Part shown: one piece after another, positions 33,029 through 44,999 of the stretch
How positions within the stretch are numbered: position 1 is the stretch's first letter
Layout of the letters: the number at the start of each line of letters is the position of its first letter
Assembly (NCBI GenBank): GCA_018873225.1
Contig: JAEILZ010000004.1
Coordinates: forward strand, 1,364,001-1,428,000
DNA length: 64,000 nucleotides
Source of the DNA: [Phialemoniopsis] sp. UDSM-2020
Lineage: Eukaryota > Ascomycota > Sordariomycetes > Thyridiales > Thyridiaceae
Direction of reading: 5' to 3'
Made by a program: the position numbers and the translations under genes
Notes under the pieces: model-generated
Told to the model about the DNA's origin: nothing
Database searches by the model: none
Seen by the model: only the letters and a program-made list of their open reading frames with translations

Positions 33029-34834
33029 ATGTCTTCGATAGCCGCATCCCTTGCGCAGTCTCTGCCGAAGCCCAAGTACACGGGTGAGGACGAGGAACCT
33101 GCCTCGCGGTCGCGGCAGCATGGCCCTCGCATTGTCGGACCTGGGCAGCTTGACGAAACACAGATTGTTCTGAAGGTGTGTACACGACCTACCTCATCCG
33201 TGAAGCCCGATGTGTATCAGGTCACTGACTGCCTGTCTTTGCAGAGGACGGGCCCGCCGGATTATGGCCAACGAGCAGGATGGCGACCACGATCTGCCGA
33301 GGACTTTGGAGATGGAGGTGCCTTCCCCGAGATTCCCGTCGCCCAATACCCGCTCGATATGGGCAAGAAGGGCGCGTCGAGCAGCAATGCCCTGGCTCTT
33401 CAGGTTGATGCAGAGGGCAAGGTCAAGTACGATGCACTTGCGCGCCAGGGCCACACCGAGAACCGCATCGTTCACGCCTCCTTCAAAGACCTCATCCCGC
33501 TTCGGCAACGAGCTGATGCCGGCGAGCTCAGCCTCGAGCGTCCCAGCCAGGAAGAGGTGGATGCTACGACAGAAAGGACGAAGAACGCGTTGGCGGCGTT
33601 GGTCAGCGGCGCTGTCGCCGCCCAGAAGCCCAAGAACATCAATGTTGGAAACCGCAAGGATCCGACCTTTGTACGGTATACGCCTGGCAACCAGATGGGC
33701 GACAACTCCAAGAAGCAAGATCGCATTATGAAGATTGTCGAGCGCCAACGGGATCCCATGGAGCCACCGAAGTTCAAGCACAAGAAGATTCCCCGTGGAC
33801 CCCCTAGTCCCCCTCCTCCTGTCATGCACTCGCCACCCCGAAAGCTTACAGCGGAGGACCAGGAAGCCTGGCGTATCCCTCCGCCAGTCTCCAACTGGAA
33901 GAACCCGAAGGGTTACACAGTGCCCTTGGACAAGCGTTTGGCAGCCGATGGGCGAGGATTGCAGGATGTTGAGATCAACGACAAGTTTGCGCAATTCTCA
34001 GAGGCGTTGTTCATGGCTGATAGGCACGCTCGTGAGGAAGTCAGGCAGCGTGCCCTTATGCAGCAGAGGCTGGCGGAGAAGGAGAAGGCACAGAAGGAGG
34101 ACCACCTTCGCATGCTGGCACAAAAGGCACGCGAGGATAGGGCAGGCGGTGGCCGGCGGCGAGATTCTCGCGACTCTCGAGACTTGAGGTCACGGTCACG
34201 GAGCTACAGCGGATCGGACTCCGGCTCAGATAGTGAAGGGTCTGACATCCGCGAGAGAGAGGCTGCTCGCAAAGAGAAGCGGAAAGAGGAAGAGCGCAAG
34301 CTGCGCCAGTCCAGGATGGGTGCCGAGCGGAGGATCCAGGTCATGGCCAGGGAGCAGAACCGCGATATCTCGGAGAAGATCGCCCTCGGTCTGGCCAAGC
34401 CCACCCAGTCCTCGGAGAGCATGTACGACTCGCGCCTGTTCAACCAGACGAGCGGTTTCGACTCTGGCATCAACGAGGACAACCCTTACGACAAGCCGCT
34501 GTTTGCTGCTCAAGACGCTATTAGCAGCATCTACCGGCCCAGGGCTAACCAAGATGACGAAGACGAGGGTGCTGGTGAGGCTGAAATGGCCAAGATCCAG
34601 AAGGCAAGCCGGTTCGGCGAGGTGCTCGGCCGGGGTACCTTCAAGGGCGCCGCCGATGTGGAGGCTCGCGAGGGCCCGGTACAGTTCGAGAAGGAGTCGG
34701 GCGGCGACCCCTTCAACGTGGACAAGTTCCTGTCCGAGGTCGAGGAGAGCTCCACTTCGAAGAGGGGATACGGGCTGCAGGAGGAAGACTCGAGGCAGTC
34801 AAAACGGGCCAAGGTGGACGATGACGAGGACTAA
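33029..34834 (+). CDS. PRP45: SNW/SKIP splicing factor Prp45
   Basis: Component of the activated spliceosome (NTC-related) that contacts Prp22 and U2/U6 regions; the human homologue SNW1 also acts as a transcription coregulator. Exons 33029-33175 and 33245-34834 give 578 aa. The N-terminal block contains PPDYGQRAGW, EIPVAQYPLDMG and KYDALARQGH. The SNW domain contains PPKFKHKKIPRGPPSPPPP, then the signature SNWKNPKGYTVPLDKR. Helical charged regions and an RS-like tract (RDSRDLRSRSRSYSGSDSGS) follow, and the C-terminus ends in an acidic DDDED. The 69-nt intron (33176-33244) has length 3n and no stop, so unspliced RNA would still encode a full protein with 23 extra residues. I prefer splicing because the ends are GT...CAG and the insert is not family-like. 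Start chosen at MSSIAASLAQ. Confidence 0.95.
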   Translation: MSSIAASLAQSLPKPKYTGEDEEPASRSRQHGPRIVGPGQLDETQIVLKVCTRPTSSVKPDVYQVTDCLSLQRTGPPDYGQRAGWRPRSAEDFGDGGAFPEIPVAQYPLDMGKKGASSSNALALQVDAEGKVKYDALARQGHTENRIVHASFKDLIPLRQRADAGELSLERPSQEEVDATTERTKNALAALVSGAVAAQKPKNINVGNRKDPTFVRYTPGNQMGDNSKKQDRIMKIVERQRDPMEPPKFKHKKIPRGPPSPPPPVMHSPPRKLTAEDQEAWRIPPPVSNWKNPKGYTVPLDKRLAADGRGLQDVEINDKFAQFSEALFMADRHAREEVRQRALMQQRLAEKEKAQKEDHLRMLAQKAREDRAGGGRRRDSRDSRDLRSRSRSYSGSDSGSDSEGSDIREREAARKEKRKEEERKLRQSRMGAERRIQVMAREQNRDISEKIALGLAKPTQSSESMYDSRLFNQTSGFDSGINEDNPYDKPLFAAQDAISSIYRPRANQDDEDEGAGEAEMAKIQKASRFGEVLGRGTFKGAADVEAREGPVQFEKESGGDPFNVDKFLSEVEESSTSKRGYGLQEEDSRQSKRAKVDDDED

Positions 34835-35330
34835 GAGGCGAAGCGAGAGATTGTGATTCGATATCTAGCATCCAGAGTTATGTGTACTTGTGCATAATGC
34901 TAGAAAAGGCGTCGGGGACTGCATTAATATGAACAAGAACTGCCTCTTGAGATCTCACTCACAGACCAGTAAATCTGACTGAGAACATAGTCAAGACACT
35001 TCTAAAGATATCATTTCTATGATTATACACACATATCTTGACATGTCCTGCCCCTCCTTGCCTCGCTGGCCGTGATGCAAAACCGAAGTGGAGAAATGTC
35101 CTCGAAAACGTGCCAAGTATTTCTCCCCCATGCAGCAAAATAATGAAGGAGTCTATAGGACCATTTCAAGAACGCCGTTTTGAACCCAGCAGGACAAACA
35201 CAGCCCATCACGTCTGTCCGTTGGTGTCCGCTGTGCCACCCAATATCAAAGTACAAGAACGCATCATATGCAGCGACACCCATCATCTTACACACATCCT
35301 GTCTGCCCCTTTCTCCGTTCGAGGGGCACC
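34835..35330. other. Convergent 3' intergenic region
   Basis: Between the PRP45 and TIM22 stop codons. AT-rich stretches at 34890-35040 are likely 3' UTR. No gene recognised. Confidence 0.55.
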
Positions 35331-36290
35331 CTACTCATCCTTGGGCATCCGCAACCAAGCATCAATAGCCGCCGAAAACGCCGCGAAGCCAGCGCACCCG
35401 ACGGCCGCGGCCTGCGGGCCGCCGTTGCGCGCGAGTATCGCGCCCGTGACGCAGCCCGCCGCCACGCCGTTGCCCATGTCGTTCTTGGCGCGGATCCCCT
35501 CGATCCCGCACTCGATGCCGCTGAACAGCGCGCCCACCATGGCGAAGTTCTTGGCCGTGCTGTAGGACCGCGCGCCCATGTCTTTGAAGCCGACGGCTAT
35601 CTGCTGCCGCAGCGGCAGGGACGTCAGGGGCAGCGGCTGCGACGGGTTGGGCAGCATGGCGGCGCCGGCGGACGACGGTGCGGCCGCTGCTACGGTGGCG
35701 GAGGAGGATGTGGTTGCGGCGGCGGCTGCTGCTGCTGCTGTGCCTGTGGGGATGGCGGTCTTGATGGGCGCCACGGTGCTGTTGGCTGTCGCCGCCGCGG
35801 CGCGGGCGATTGGGGATGAGGATGTCGCTGCCGAGGTGATCGATCCGGCGGCCTTAGGCTGTGCTGTTGAGGCGGCTGCGCCGCTCGTCGCGGTCGTTGC
35901 CGTCGTCTTCGCGGGTGTGCTCTCAACCGGTGCAGCTGTGTGGAAAGGGGTATCGTACGCCATCTACCAAAAATCGCAACGTTAGCACCTCGGCTCTTGA
36001 GTGGCAACGATAAGGGCCTTCGTCTCGTTTCTCTTGTCCACTTACCGATGCCATGAACATGCCGAAAAGGGCTCCGAGACCAAAGCCCGCGACTCCAGAC
36101 ATCGCCGTCTTTGCGTAACATGACTCCATCAGGGAGTTGAGCTGCAGCGCGATTGTAGTTAGCGACGGGTCACCGCGGCATGTGAAGCACAAGGGCAGTG
36201 CCCATGGGGACGAACCTTCTTGACATTAGGATCGTTGGGGTCATAGCCCGATGCGCCACCGGACGGTGCGCCAGCTCCTGGGAAGTTCAT
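35331..36290 (-). CDS. TIM22: Mitochondrial inner-membrane carrier translocase TIM22
   Basis: Pore subunit that inserts carrier proteins into the inner membrane. Exons 36216-36290, 36046-36141 and 35331-35963 encode 267 aa. The start [12 protein letters not shown] with [10 protein letters not shown] is typical of fungal TIM22. The first membrane segment includes [20 protein letters not shown] with the conserved Cys. The C-terminal membrane segments are [37 protein letters not shown] and [16 protein letters not shown]. An Ala/Thr/Ser-rich low-complexity insert of about 95 residues lies between the first and second spans, after MAYDTPFH and before [13 protein letters not shown]. This makes the protein longer than the ~180-200 aa usual in the family. 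All introns have GT-AG ends and correct phase. Confidence 0.94.
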
Positions 36291-36890
36291 GATTGCCTCC
36301 GGATTAGATAGAAAAGCTCGAGAACAATGATATCGCAAAATCACAAGCTTTGTCGTTACTCCGAGCTGATAAAATCGGGGGAGGCCAATCTTTGGAGGAA
36401 ATTATTTTGCCTGAATCCACCGCCCGCATCCAACCTACAGAAAAACCGGGGTCGGTGGCGCCGGATTTCGCGGTGGGTCCCGGCTTCGCCCGTCGGCCCC
36501 AAGGCTCGAATGCAGCCTCAAGAGGTTTCACTTGGACAATTTGATTTATATGCTGTTGATTACCTATACACAAGTATCACGCACAGCTTATCTTCTTTGC
36601 AGCTCGCCATGTCTGTTCTTTCGCTCAGTTCAATGCGCGAATATCTATGCCACCAATCCCAGCCGTCTTCCGAAAGAGTACTATAAATCGCAAGCCTCCT
36701 TTTCCTCATCGTTCCAGCCTGCCCGCTCTCAAATGATAGCTAAGCCAAACCGCGAAAGTATAGAACAGGATGTAAAGAGAATGAAGGTTAAGTCGAAGGT
36801 GAGTGAGAGGGTGTCGGCAGCAAGGTCAGCAAGGCCACATCCGCTGGACCGTGTCTACTCCATGATCATGACAATATGCGTATGCATCTT
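36291..36890. other. Intergenic between two minus-strand genes
   Basis: TIM22 promoter (near 36300-36560) and the UBP15 3' region. Chance ORFs only. Confidence 0.5.
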
Positions 36891-39800
36891 TTACTTGAGG
36901 AATAAATCCCCAGCACCATTGCGTACCGATCTTGATCTATCGATGTGGTCGAGACCGAGGTATTCATCATCCGACGCAGCTAGTTCCCACAGGATGTCCT
37001 CTGCGAAGTGTTAGTCGTCCGCTTCATATGAAAGGGAAGAGCGCAGGACTCACCATCAGTAAGGTATTGTGGTTTGGAGAATTGAGATCGCCGTACAACG
37101 GCAAACTTGATCTTTTCAAAACTCTTGCCTTTGAGGCCCGTCCGCTTCTCGAGCCTCTTTTTGGTCTCACTGAAAAGTTCACCCTGAGATATGCATCAGT
37201 ACATGCAGTGAAGGATGACAATGGGTCCTTTGAAGCCACTCACCTCTTGTAGGAGCAGTCGGAAAGGCACGCCGTGAAGCCTGCTAGGCTCGTTCTGGAA
37301 GTGGAACACCTGGACGAAACGGCCATCCTCGGCCTCGAGTTCCTCTTCAGGTATCCTCTCTGCGACCAAGCGGGTATATTCATTGATGCTGATCACAGGG
37401 TAATCCCTCGTCAACTCGCGCGAGAATTTGTGGTTGTTGGTCTCGTAGACGCGGATCCTTCCGCCCTCTTCTTCGTCTGCGATTTTGGCCTTCTTGGCCA
37501 ATGCGGCAATCAGGTCCTCGATGGTCCCATTCTTGGAGACAAGGACATCGTACTGATCCTATCCATCACGTCAGTGTCCACGTCGTGTACTTGAGATCTG
37601 CTTTGAGCTCTTACCTCCTTGGTGATACCCTCGCTGAGCCAGGTGATCCGGACGTTCTTCTTCGTGTCCAGCTCTGCCAGGCTCATATCGAGGACTTCAA
37701 AATAGAGCGCGTCGTTCCGTTGGTTCATATTCAACTGTCCGTACCCGCTAGGATTCAGGATCGTGTTGAGGGTCGCCGTCTGTGACCGCTTGACAGCACC
37801 TCTAGGATTGCCAGTGGTCCCGTTCACGGTAAAAAAGCGGAGATGAGTGCCTTCCACGCTCAGTTTCTCGCCAACTTTGTCCGAGAGTTGGTCATAGGTC
37901 ATGCGCGTGTTTAGGACCAGATCAAATGGCGGATAGGCGTTCGAGTCGCAACGGGTAGGATGGGCGTGGAATCTAACCGTCTTCTTGTTCATCAAGAAGT
38001 CATAGTACTCCTTCGCATCCTCAAACTGGTCCGATTTCCTCGTGCTGTGCCTTCTGGTTAATCACCATCTGTACTATAAACCAAATTGGGTGGATGAGCC
38101 TTACGTCTCTTCGACAGCCTTGTCGGTGGTGTGCTTCTTTTCGAGGAAGTGCCGCTCCGAGGATTTGTGTTCTGCGGTTCGCTGGAAGCATACGATGTCT
38201 CCATCCTGGAGCTCGGCTGCTTTGAGGTTCTGCTTGCCCTTGAGTACCTCAATCATGCTAGGTTTGATTTCCTAGACAGAATGTCAGCTATGCCTTCAGA
38301 ATCCGTTTCAGGAAGTCCTCGCCGCTTACCTCCCAAAGCATGATCTTCTCGTCACTGGGCAGTTTCTCACCCCAGCCCATCTTCTTCAGAATGGTTGGTA
38401 CAAGATCTTCCACCTTCTTCTCCCGGCTTATATACACGTGGCCGACTCCCTTGAGAGTTTGAGCCTCTTTGTCAAAACACTTGAGGAAGAGGAGAATCAG
38501 GTCATTCTTGACGACCACCCCGTTGGATTGGCTCTGATAGGTGGGCCAGATGGCCTCGCCGTCTGCATTCACTTCTTCGGCAACCTCAGCCCAAAGTCTT
38601 AGTGCCGTATCTCTGTGAGCTGCAGCGCGAGCGAACGTGTCTTCGATGGTGGGTTGAAGATCCATGATTGGCTGGTCAGGACGAATAGTCTTGTTCTGCC
38701 GGTTTACCAGTATCCAGAGTCGCACACGCCTCGGATCCTGACCAATGTCAGCGGCAACCTTCTGAACGGCCTCTTCCACGGTCGTCGTCCGCAGCAACTT
38801 GTAGAAATTGGGAGCAGCAGGATCGACTTCGGGATTCGAGTCAAAAGATGTCAAGTCGAATCCGCCATGATGGGCAAAGGTCGCATCTGTGATGACCTTG
38901 ACACCAAGATACAAGTGTTGCTCGTCGCGCTCCCGTCTCTTAGCCTCCCGAGTCGCGGCTTCCTCCTCAAAGCGCCTCTCTGTAGAGGAATTAGTGCAAC
39001 GACTCAGCATCAAGGATCGAGATTACTTACGAAGATGCTCTGGGGTGTCAATCTCGTCGACAGGGGTCAGTATCTTGTCAACTCGTGACTGTCTGATATA
39101 AACAAGCATGTAGGCGCTGTTCGGCCGCATGATAGGTGCCTTCTTTTGTACAGGGCCGCGAGCGTTGCCGTTCAGGGTAGGGAAGGGCCCACCAAAGTTC
39201 TCCTCGAGCACCTCGCGCCTCGTTGCTTTGGTGACCTTGTCGTCATCGTACTTGTAAAACCATCCATCTTTGTTCGGCTTGAGGAAAGCGTAGTAGTGAC
39301 CAGCATTCAGATCTCCACTGTGGACCAAAACACCATGTAGCTGGTATGTCCAAGGCTCGGATTTGTCGGAGTCCTCCGACAGATAAGGTGCAGCGTCGAA
39401 GTATTCAGGGAACTCGTATCGATCATTGACCTTCATCATAGTGTCCTTGGCGATGTCGTACTCGAAACGCTTCAGCTGAAGATGCAGGACGTCGGGGAAG
39501 CTCGTGAAAATGACACCCTTGTTAGCATCTTGGAGCTTGTGTTCGTCGCCAGCAAAGTACTTGTTGTCGCCCTCCATGCGCTCGACGTTGATGTAGTCCT
39601 CAAAACTAGCTTGGAGGCTCTTGTTGCCGCTTACGTTGAGTTGAATGTCCCAAAAGTCCTCGATCCGGCTTGACTCGTAGTCGACATTGATGCAAGAGAT
39701 ATACGTCTTGATCTTGCCACTAAACATGCGAGGCAGAACATTCTCAGCCTGGGTGCCCTTCATCTTCTCTTCCATCCTTTCCATGAGCTTTCTGGACAGT

Positions 39801-41031
39801 TCTTGCACATCCTGCTGTTCGAAAATGTGGCGCGTTTCCCAGCCAAAAGACTTGGTTAGCTCGTTCGTGCTCACGGCTGCGGTAGAGGTCTGAAGTTGGT
39901 AGAAAAGGCGTTGCAAAGTGTATGCGCTGTTGTTCATACTCTCGTCCTCCGCTGTGGGTATCTGATAGATTGCCTATTATGGAAGTGTTAGTGACCGACT
40001 GGCGGAGAATATAGAAGCATGACCGCCGGACAGTATAGGGGCATACGGACCTTGCGGAAAGCATTCGTGAAGTAAAGAGACTGCAGGAGCGAGTTCAGAT
40101 AGCAGGTGGCTCCTTGGTTCTTGAGGCCAACATAGCCCGTCTCTTTCTTTGAGTCGTAGTTGGTGAAATTGTGCCACAGGACTCCAGTTTCGTCTTCGAC
40201 CACTCGTACATAGGCGGTGATGTTGGCCCGCTCGTTCTCGACCATGGGGCGAGATGCCTGCTCGAATTCCTTGTTGAACATCTTTCGAAGCTCCAGAAAT
40301 CTTGTGAAACCCCAATCACTCTCCTCCTTTGTGAAGCGATGATGCGCCGTGTGGTGGACGTATATGGACGGATCCTCAGGGTTCCATAGCACCAGGGCGA
40401 ACTGAACACAGCAACTCCAGTCCTCGGGGACGCTCTCCGCATCGAATCCATGCTCGAGGTAGATGGAACACTGGTCGACGCTGTTACCAAAGGGAAAGAG
40501 AAGGATGCGCCTGTGAACAAATAAGCCACTGAACCAAATCACGGGAGCCCTCCGCTCTATGAGTAGTGGTATAGCCCGCTTACCATGGGAAGCCGCCGGC
40601 TTGAAATATCGGGCCGTGCTCTTTCTTAGCTAGAGTCCGCCAGTTTTCGACGGTCCATGTGTCGACAGCATCTTCGAGAACTCGAGGTTCCTCGGGCAGA
40701 GGCACCAGAACGAGCTCTTTCATGGCCTCATCTAAATGTCAAGTGTTAGCCTCGGCGCCGAAGACCATGCGCTCATTTCTGGGAAGCTTCAAAAAGACGT
40801 ACAATCGGTCGCGAGAGGAAGATCGTGAAGCTGTTCCGTGTCCCCCGACAACGTTTCTGGGGTGATCTCGGTGACATGGTCCTTCTCTAGTACCCCGTTC
40901 GGCTGGATTATGTGGGTGTCGTCGGAGTCTATGGCCATAGCATTGGGAGAGTCCATGTCTGGATTCTGTACCGCGTCATTGATTGACAGGTCAGCAAAGC
41001 TCGGCGCTGGCGGGGCAAGATGGGCACCCAT
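36891..41031 (-). CDS. UBP15: Ubiquitin C-terminal hydrolase Ubp15 / USP7 type
   Basis: Cysteine deubiquitinase. Ten exons: 40803-41031, 40584-40731, 40051-40510, 39031-39973, 38330-38979, 38105-38271, 37615-38044, 37244-37558, 37054-37183 and 36891-37000. The total is 1193 aa and all phases agree. Order: acidic N-terminus; MATH/TRAF-like domain (~90-230) with WTVENWRTL and FGWE-type blocks; catalytic domain with Cys262 in [20 protein letters not shown], His505 in [14 protein letters not shown] and Asp522-524 in YKYDDDKV; then the C-terminal ubiquitin-like (HUBL/ICP0-binding) repeats. These include [20 protein letters not shown] and the [15 protein letters not shown] segment. The extreme C-terminus has [20 protein letters not shown], which matches USP7-family tails. 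In yeasts the orthologue acts on cell-cycle and endosomal targets; substrates here are unknown. Start at 41031; the upstream frame to 41064 opens at a TTG. Confidence 0.95.
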
Positions 41032-42663
41032 GGTCTGAGAAGAGGCGACCAGATTGCGGTGCAAAGTGTACGGTAGCTACATCGATGATTGAGGAGAGGA
41101 AGGGGTAAGATGTTGCAGAGTGGGGTAGCAGCAAGGAATTGCAAGAAGAATTGATGGAATGGCGAGGCGATCTGGGGACAAAACTGTGTAGCTTGGCGAG
41201 GATGACTTACCATGATGAGAGGCGCGGCTGCAGGAACAGACGCTGGTTGCCGTGCGCGGCGGCGGGGGAAGCGGCGATGATTTTTGGTGGTGCCAGCTCC
41301 AGGCAGGCTCGATGACGGCGCGCGTCACTGGATTCGGGGAGAGCTTCGAGGAGCAAGTTGACAAAACAAACAAGACGTGCCTGGTCCCGGTTGTTTGGGC
41401 TTCAGAATCAAGGGCACCACAAAGCAAGAAGGCTACGTGGGAGACTCTTCGACAGCTGGGGGAGCAAAATAATTTTGCTAGCTGGTCGGTCGGACGTTGG
41501 CAAGCAAGCAAGCAGGCAGGCAGGCAGGCAGGCAAGTAGTCAGTCGAGACAAGGATGAGCCAGACGAAGAAGAGAGGTCAAGCATGCAACCACTGCGCCT
41601 CTGCAAAACCACCATTCTCGACGGACAGTATTCTAAGAGGTCTGACCCATGGTAGGTATTGAATCGGTGTGATTGTTAGTGGGTGCTGCTGACACTGCTG
41701 ATAAGGGCCATATTGCCTGAAGGGCTGTACTAACAAGACTCTGCCGAGGCGACTTGCTCAGTAGCGGCCTCCACATGTCCCGCACCCCTCCAATGACGTT
41801 TCTATCAGTGTGGGTGCTGTCTGGATGGTGTCTTCTCTCAGTCATGCCTTTTTGGCTGCATCTCCGTGATCATGTATCGAGGTTCATACAATAAGACCAG
41901 ATTTCGGTCAATTTTGGTCTGGATTATGGTAGCTCTCGAAAGAGTACGTCTATAAGAAGGCAAGCTTGTGCATAGACGAGTCTGCTTGAGCTGATAGGAC
42001 TTGGCAGGACCTGACAATGTACCCACCTCGGTACTCGAGTTTCTTCGCCGAACTCGTCTCAGACCGGCCAAAGTCTTCATCCAGACCACCTTGCTATGTC
42101 GTACTGTAACATGTGATGCTTACTGCACAATGGGATTGATAATGCTCTATATAAGTCTCAGGGGAAAGACATCATGTCTACCTACTTAGGTAAGGGGAAG
42201 TGTATGTGTGCATATAACCCTGAAGATATGTGCTGCCAGAGTACTAATGATGTCGCAGACAGGGAACAAATCAGTTCATTCCATCGTCACGAAGCCCAGT
42301 CAGTCTGCTCACGTCAAACTCTGCAAACCCCATCAATGAAACAAACAAGACGATAGTATGCAAGAGCCTCGTAATTTTGATTGCCATGAGCATGTGTTTT
42401 CTTTACTTTATGATAAGGAGGTTTTCCCTCTTAGTAGACTACAAGCTGCAATTCTGCCGTTATAAAATGTGGGGTAAGACTCACATGTCTTCAATGTCAG
42501 AGCTCTGAGGACTCATTCTCCTCACTATCCCAATTCTGCTCAATCGCCCTCGAAACAACGGATCAACCCAAAAAGCTGTGTACACACAGCTCACTTGCGC
42601 ATCGGCTTGAGCTACTGGACTCACGGGCGGCTTCTCAGATCCCACACATATGGGACAATCGGG
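41032..42663. promoter_or_regulatory. Divergent intergenic region, UBP15 / PDK
   Basis: 1.6 kb between divergent start codons, holding both promoters. It includes a tetranucleotide microsatellite at 41499-41535. No ORF with domain signal; no RNA gene seen. Confidence 0.45.
41499..41535 (+). repeat. (GCAA/GGCA)n tetranucleotide microsatellite
   Basis: A 4-bp repeat that reads GCAA units, then GGCA units, about nine copies in all. It lies ~470 bp upstream of the UBP15 start codon. Confidence 0.85.
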
Positions 42664-44307
42664 ATGCTGCGCCTAGCACGTACCAGTGCGCATCATACTC
42701 CTCGAATCATACAGCTTGGCTCGAAGCCACCAACAACAGGTCTAAGCCTGTGTGCTAGATCACCAGGGTCGCTGCCCAGACAAATATCCGCTAGATGGGT
42801 TCATAGCCATCAGAATAAGATATGGCGGCCGGTTTCTGTCCTCGATGAGTAAGCCTGAGCTTGACTGTCGCGTGCCCATCGCCCCCACGTAGCTGACAGC
42901 GTCCCAGATGGGTTGCAAAGGAAGCCAGACCCATCAGTTTGCGGCAGCTGATGGTGTTTGGGAGGCAATTGACAGAGCAGCGATTGATCAGCTCGGCTAA
43001 TTATGTGCGGACTGAGCTTCCCACCAGGTGAGGAGCTCTGATGCGATGCAGCCAATATGGAACGGTGTGGCTGACAGCATGTTCTCCCAGATTGGCGCAC
43101 CGAATCCGAGATATGCAACAGCTCCCCTATGTCGTTGTCACGAATCCAAATATCAGCGAAGTCTACGACCTCTACTACAATGCCTTTGACGCCTTTCGTA
43201 AGGTCAAGGAGATCAAGTCCCTCGAGGACAATGACCGGTTCTGCAAGACGATCAGCCAGACGCTCAAGGCGCATCTCTCCGTCATACCGAAACTTGCCAT
43301 GGGCATTCTGGAATGCAGTGGCCTCATGAAAGCCGAAGAACTTGACAAGTTCATGAATACCGTCCTCCGATCGGTCAGTGCCCCTGCACCAGTTCACAAT
43401 CCGTCATTCAGCTAACAAATGTATCAACCAGCGTATTTCCCGTCGAGTCATAGCCGAGCAACATCTCGCCCTCACCGAGACCTTTCATGCGCCATGGTTC
43501 TCTCCCGGCGCCAAACTCTCCGACACCGACTTCATCGGCGAGATATTCCTCAAGTGCATCGCAAAGGACGTCATCGAGCGCTGCGGCAAGGCGGTCCAGG
43601 GCCTGGCGCGCGCCGCCTACGGCCCGGACGTCGTCATGCCCGAGATCGTCGTCCTGGGCCACCTCGAGGCCACATTTCCTTACATCCTCAGCCACCTCGA
43701 GTACATCATCGGCGAGCTGCTGCGCAACTCGGTGCAGGCCACCATCGAGAAGCACCAGCAGGGCAAGTTCAAGGACGGCGAGAAACCCCCGCCGATCGAG
43801 GTTACCGTCTGCGAGGCGGCGCAGCACGTCATCATCCGCGTGTCGGACCGCGGCGGCGGCATCCCGCGCGACGTCATGCCCTACCTCTGGTCCTTCAGCA
43901 AGGGCCCCCAGAGCCAGAAGCTGCTCGAGAACCTGGGCCAGGTGCCGCGCATGAGCGCGACGCTGCAGGAGCTGCGGCCCGTCTCCCCAGCGCAGGAGAT
44001 GCGCCGCCCGCACCGCGACGATAGCAAGCACCCGCAGCAGCAGAAACACCAGTACCACCACGATGGCGACGTGCATTCCTCGGGCGAGCCGCACCACGAG
44101 GGCTCGCTGTCGACGCTGACCGGCAGGCCCCCGAACCTTAGGCTGGGGATGGGCCTGCCGCTGAGCCGCGTCTACGCGGAGTACTGGGCTGGCAGCCTTG
44201 AGCTGCATAGCCTGGAGGGCTACGGCGTCGACGCCTTCTTGCAGATTTCCAAACTGGGCAACAAGAACGAACAACTGACGACTAGAGCGAGCATGGACGC
44301 CGTCTAG
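42664..44307 (+). CDS. Mitochondrial pyruvate dehydrogenase kinase-type protein kinase
   Basis: GHKL protein kinase of the PDK/BCKDK family, expected to inactivate the E1 subunit of a 2-oxoacid dehydrogenase in the mitochondrial matrix. Exons 42664-42848, 42908-43027, 43091-43373 and 43432-44307 give 487 aa. A mitochondrial presequence is visible (MLRLARTSAHHTPRI...). The four-helix domain follows, with KEARPISLRQLMVFGRQLTE and NTVLRSRISRRVIAEQHL. The ATPase motifs are N-box ELLRNSVQA, G1 SDRGGGIP, and the G2 segment LGMGLPLSRVYAEYWAG. A His/Gln-rich insert of ~55 residues (KHPQQQKHQYHHDGD) sits in the ATP lid before G2. The frame extends upstream to a TTG at 42595; the ATG at 42664 is preferred. 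It most resembles the fungal PKP2-like branch, though PDK versus BCKDK is not settled. Confidence 0.9.
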
Positions 44308-44999
44308 ACTGGGGCAAACGTCCAGGCTCATAGAAAGATGTGTTTTACTCCGCGTGTGACGAGTGTCCAAGAGAGATTTGCTGTATTTCAATAAGTATTT
44401 TGCCACGAGGCATTCAGTATCACGGTGTAACACGGGGGGGGCATCAACGGCTACAGGGAGTATTGTTGTGCGGATACCCTGACGTATATGGCGACGACCG
44501 CGGTAGCAGCATATTGGTTTCTTTGACAGTTAGTCGTATGGTTTCATGAGCATTTTCAGTATTTCCAGTGTCATTGTCATTCAGGTTATGGGAGTAAATA
44601 GGGCAGCCATTCTCATTATCTGGTATCATAAGAAAGACGACCGAAAAATTACATCGTGACTAGAACAGGAGTGAAAAAAGGGGGTGTCTGTAGACGAAAA
44701 GTGTCAAGAGAGAAAAGGGGGAAGAAACTCGCAGCCGACATTTTTTTCAGATCCTTGAGAACCCAAACTTTTTCTACCAGCCGCCGCATTCGATAAAAGA
44801 AGCACGCCCGAGCCAGGTATTAAAATAACCCCCCATCGCTAATTGAGGATCTAACCCATCGAGCACCAAGTTTCCAGGATCGTCTACTCTGCGTGATCCC
44901 ATTACAAGCTCCTCAACAATATAGAGGGAGTGTATCGCAAGCAATCGCAGGAACAGCCATAGAGTTTGTAGGTCATAAGCCAGCTGATCACGATTCCAC
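44308..44999. other. Convergent 3' intergenic region
   Basis: Between the PDK and septin stop codons; likely 3' UTRs. No gene recognised. Confidence 0.55.

Noticed and set aside
43408..44433. 341-aa minus-strand ORF opposite the PDK gene
   Set aside because: Shadow of a GC-rich coding exon; composition Leu/Ala/Arg with no motif, while the sense frame has all kinase motifs.
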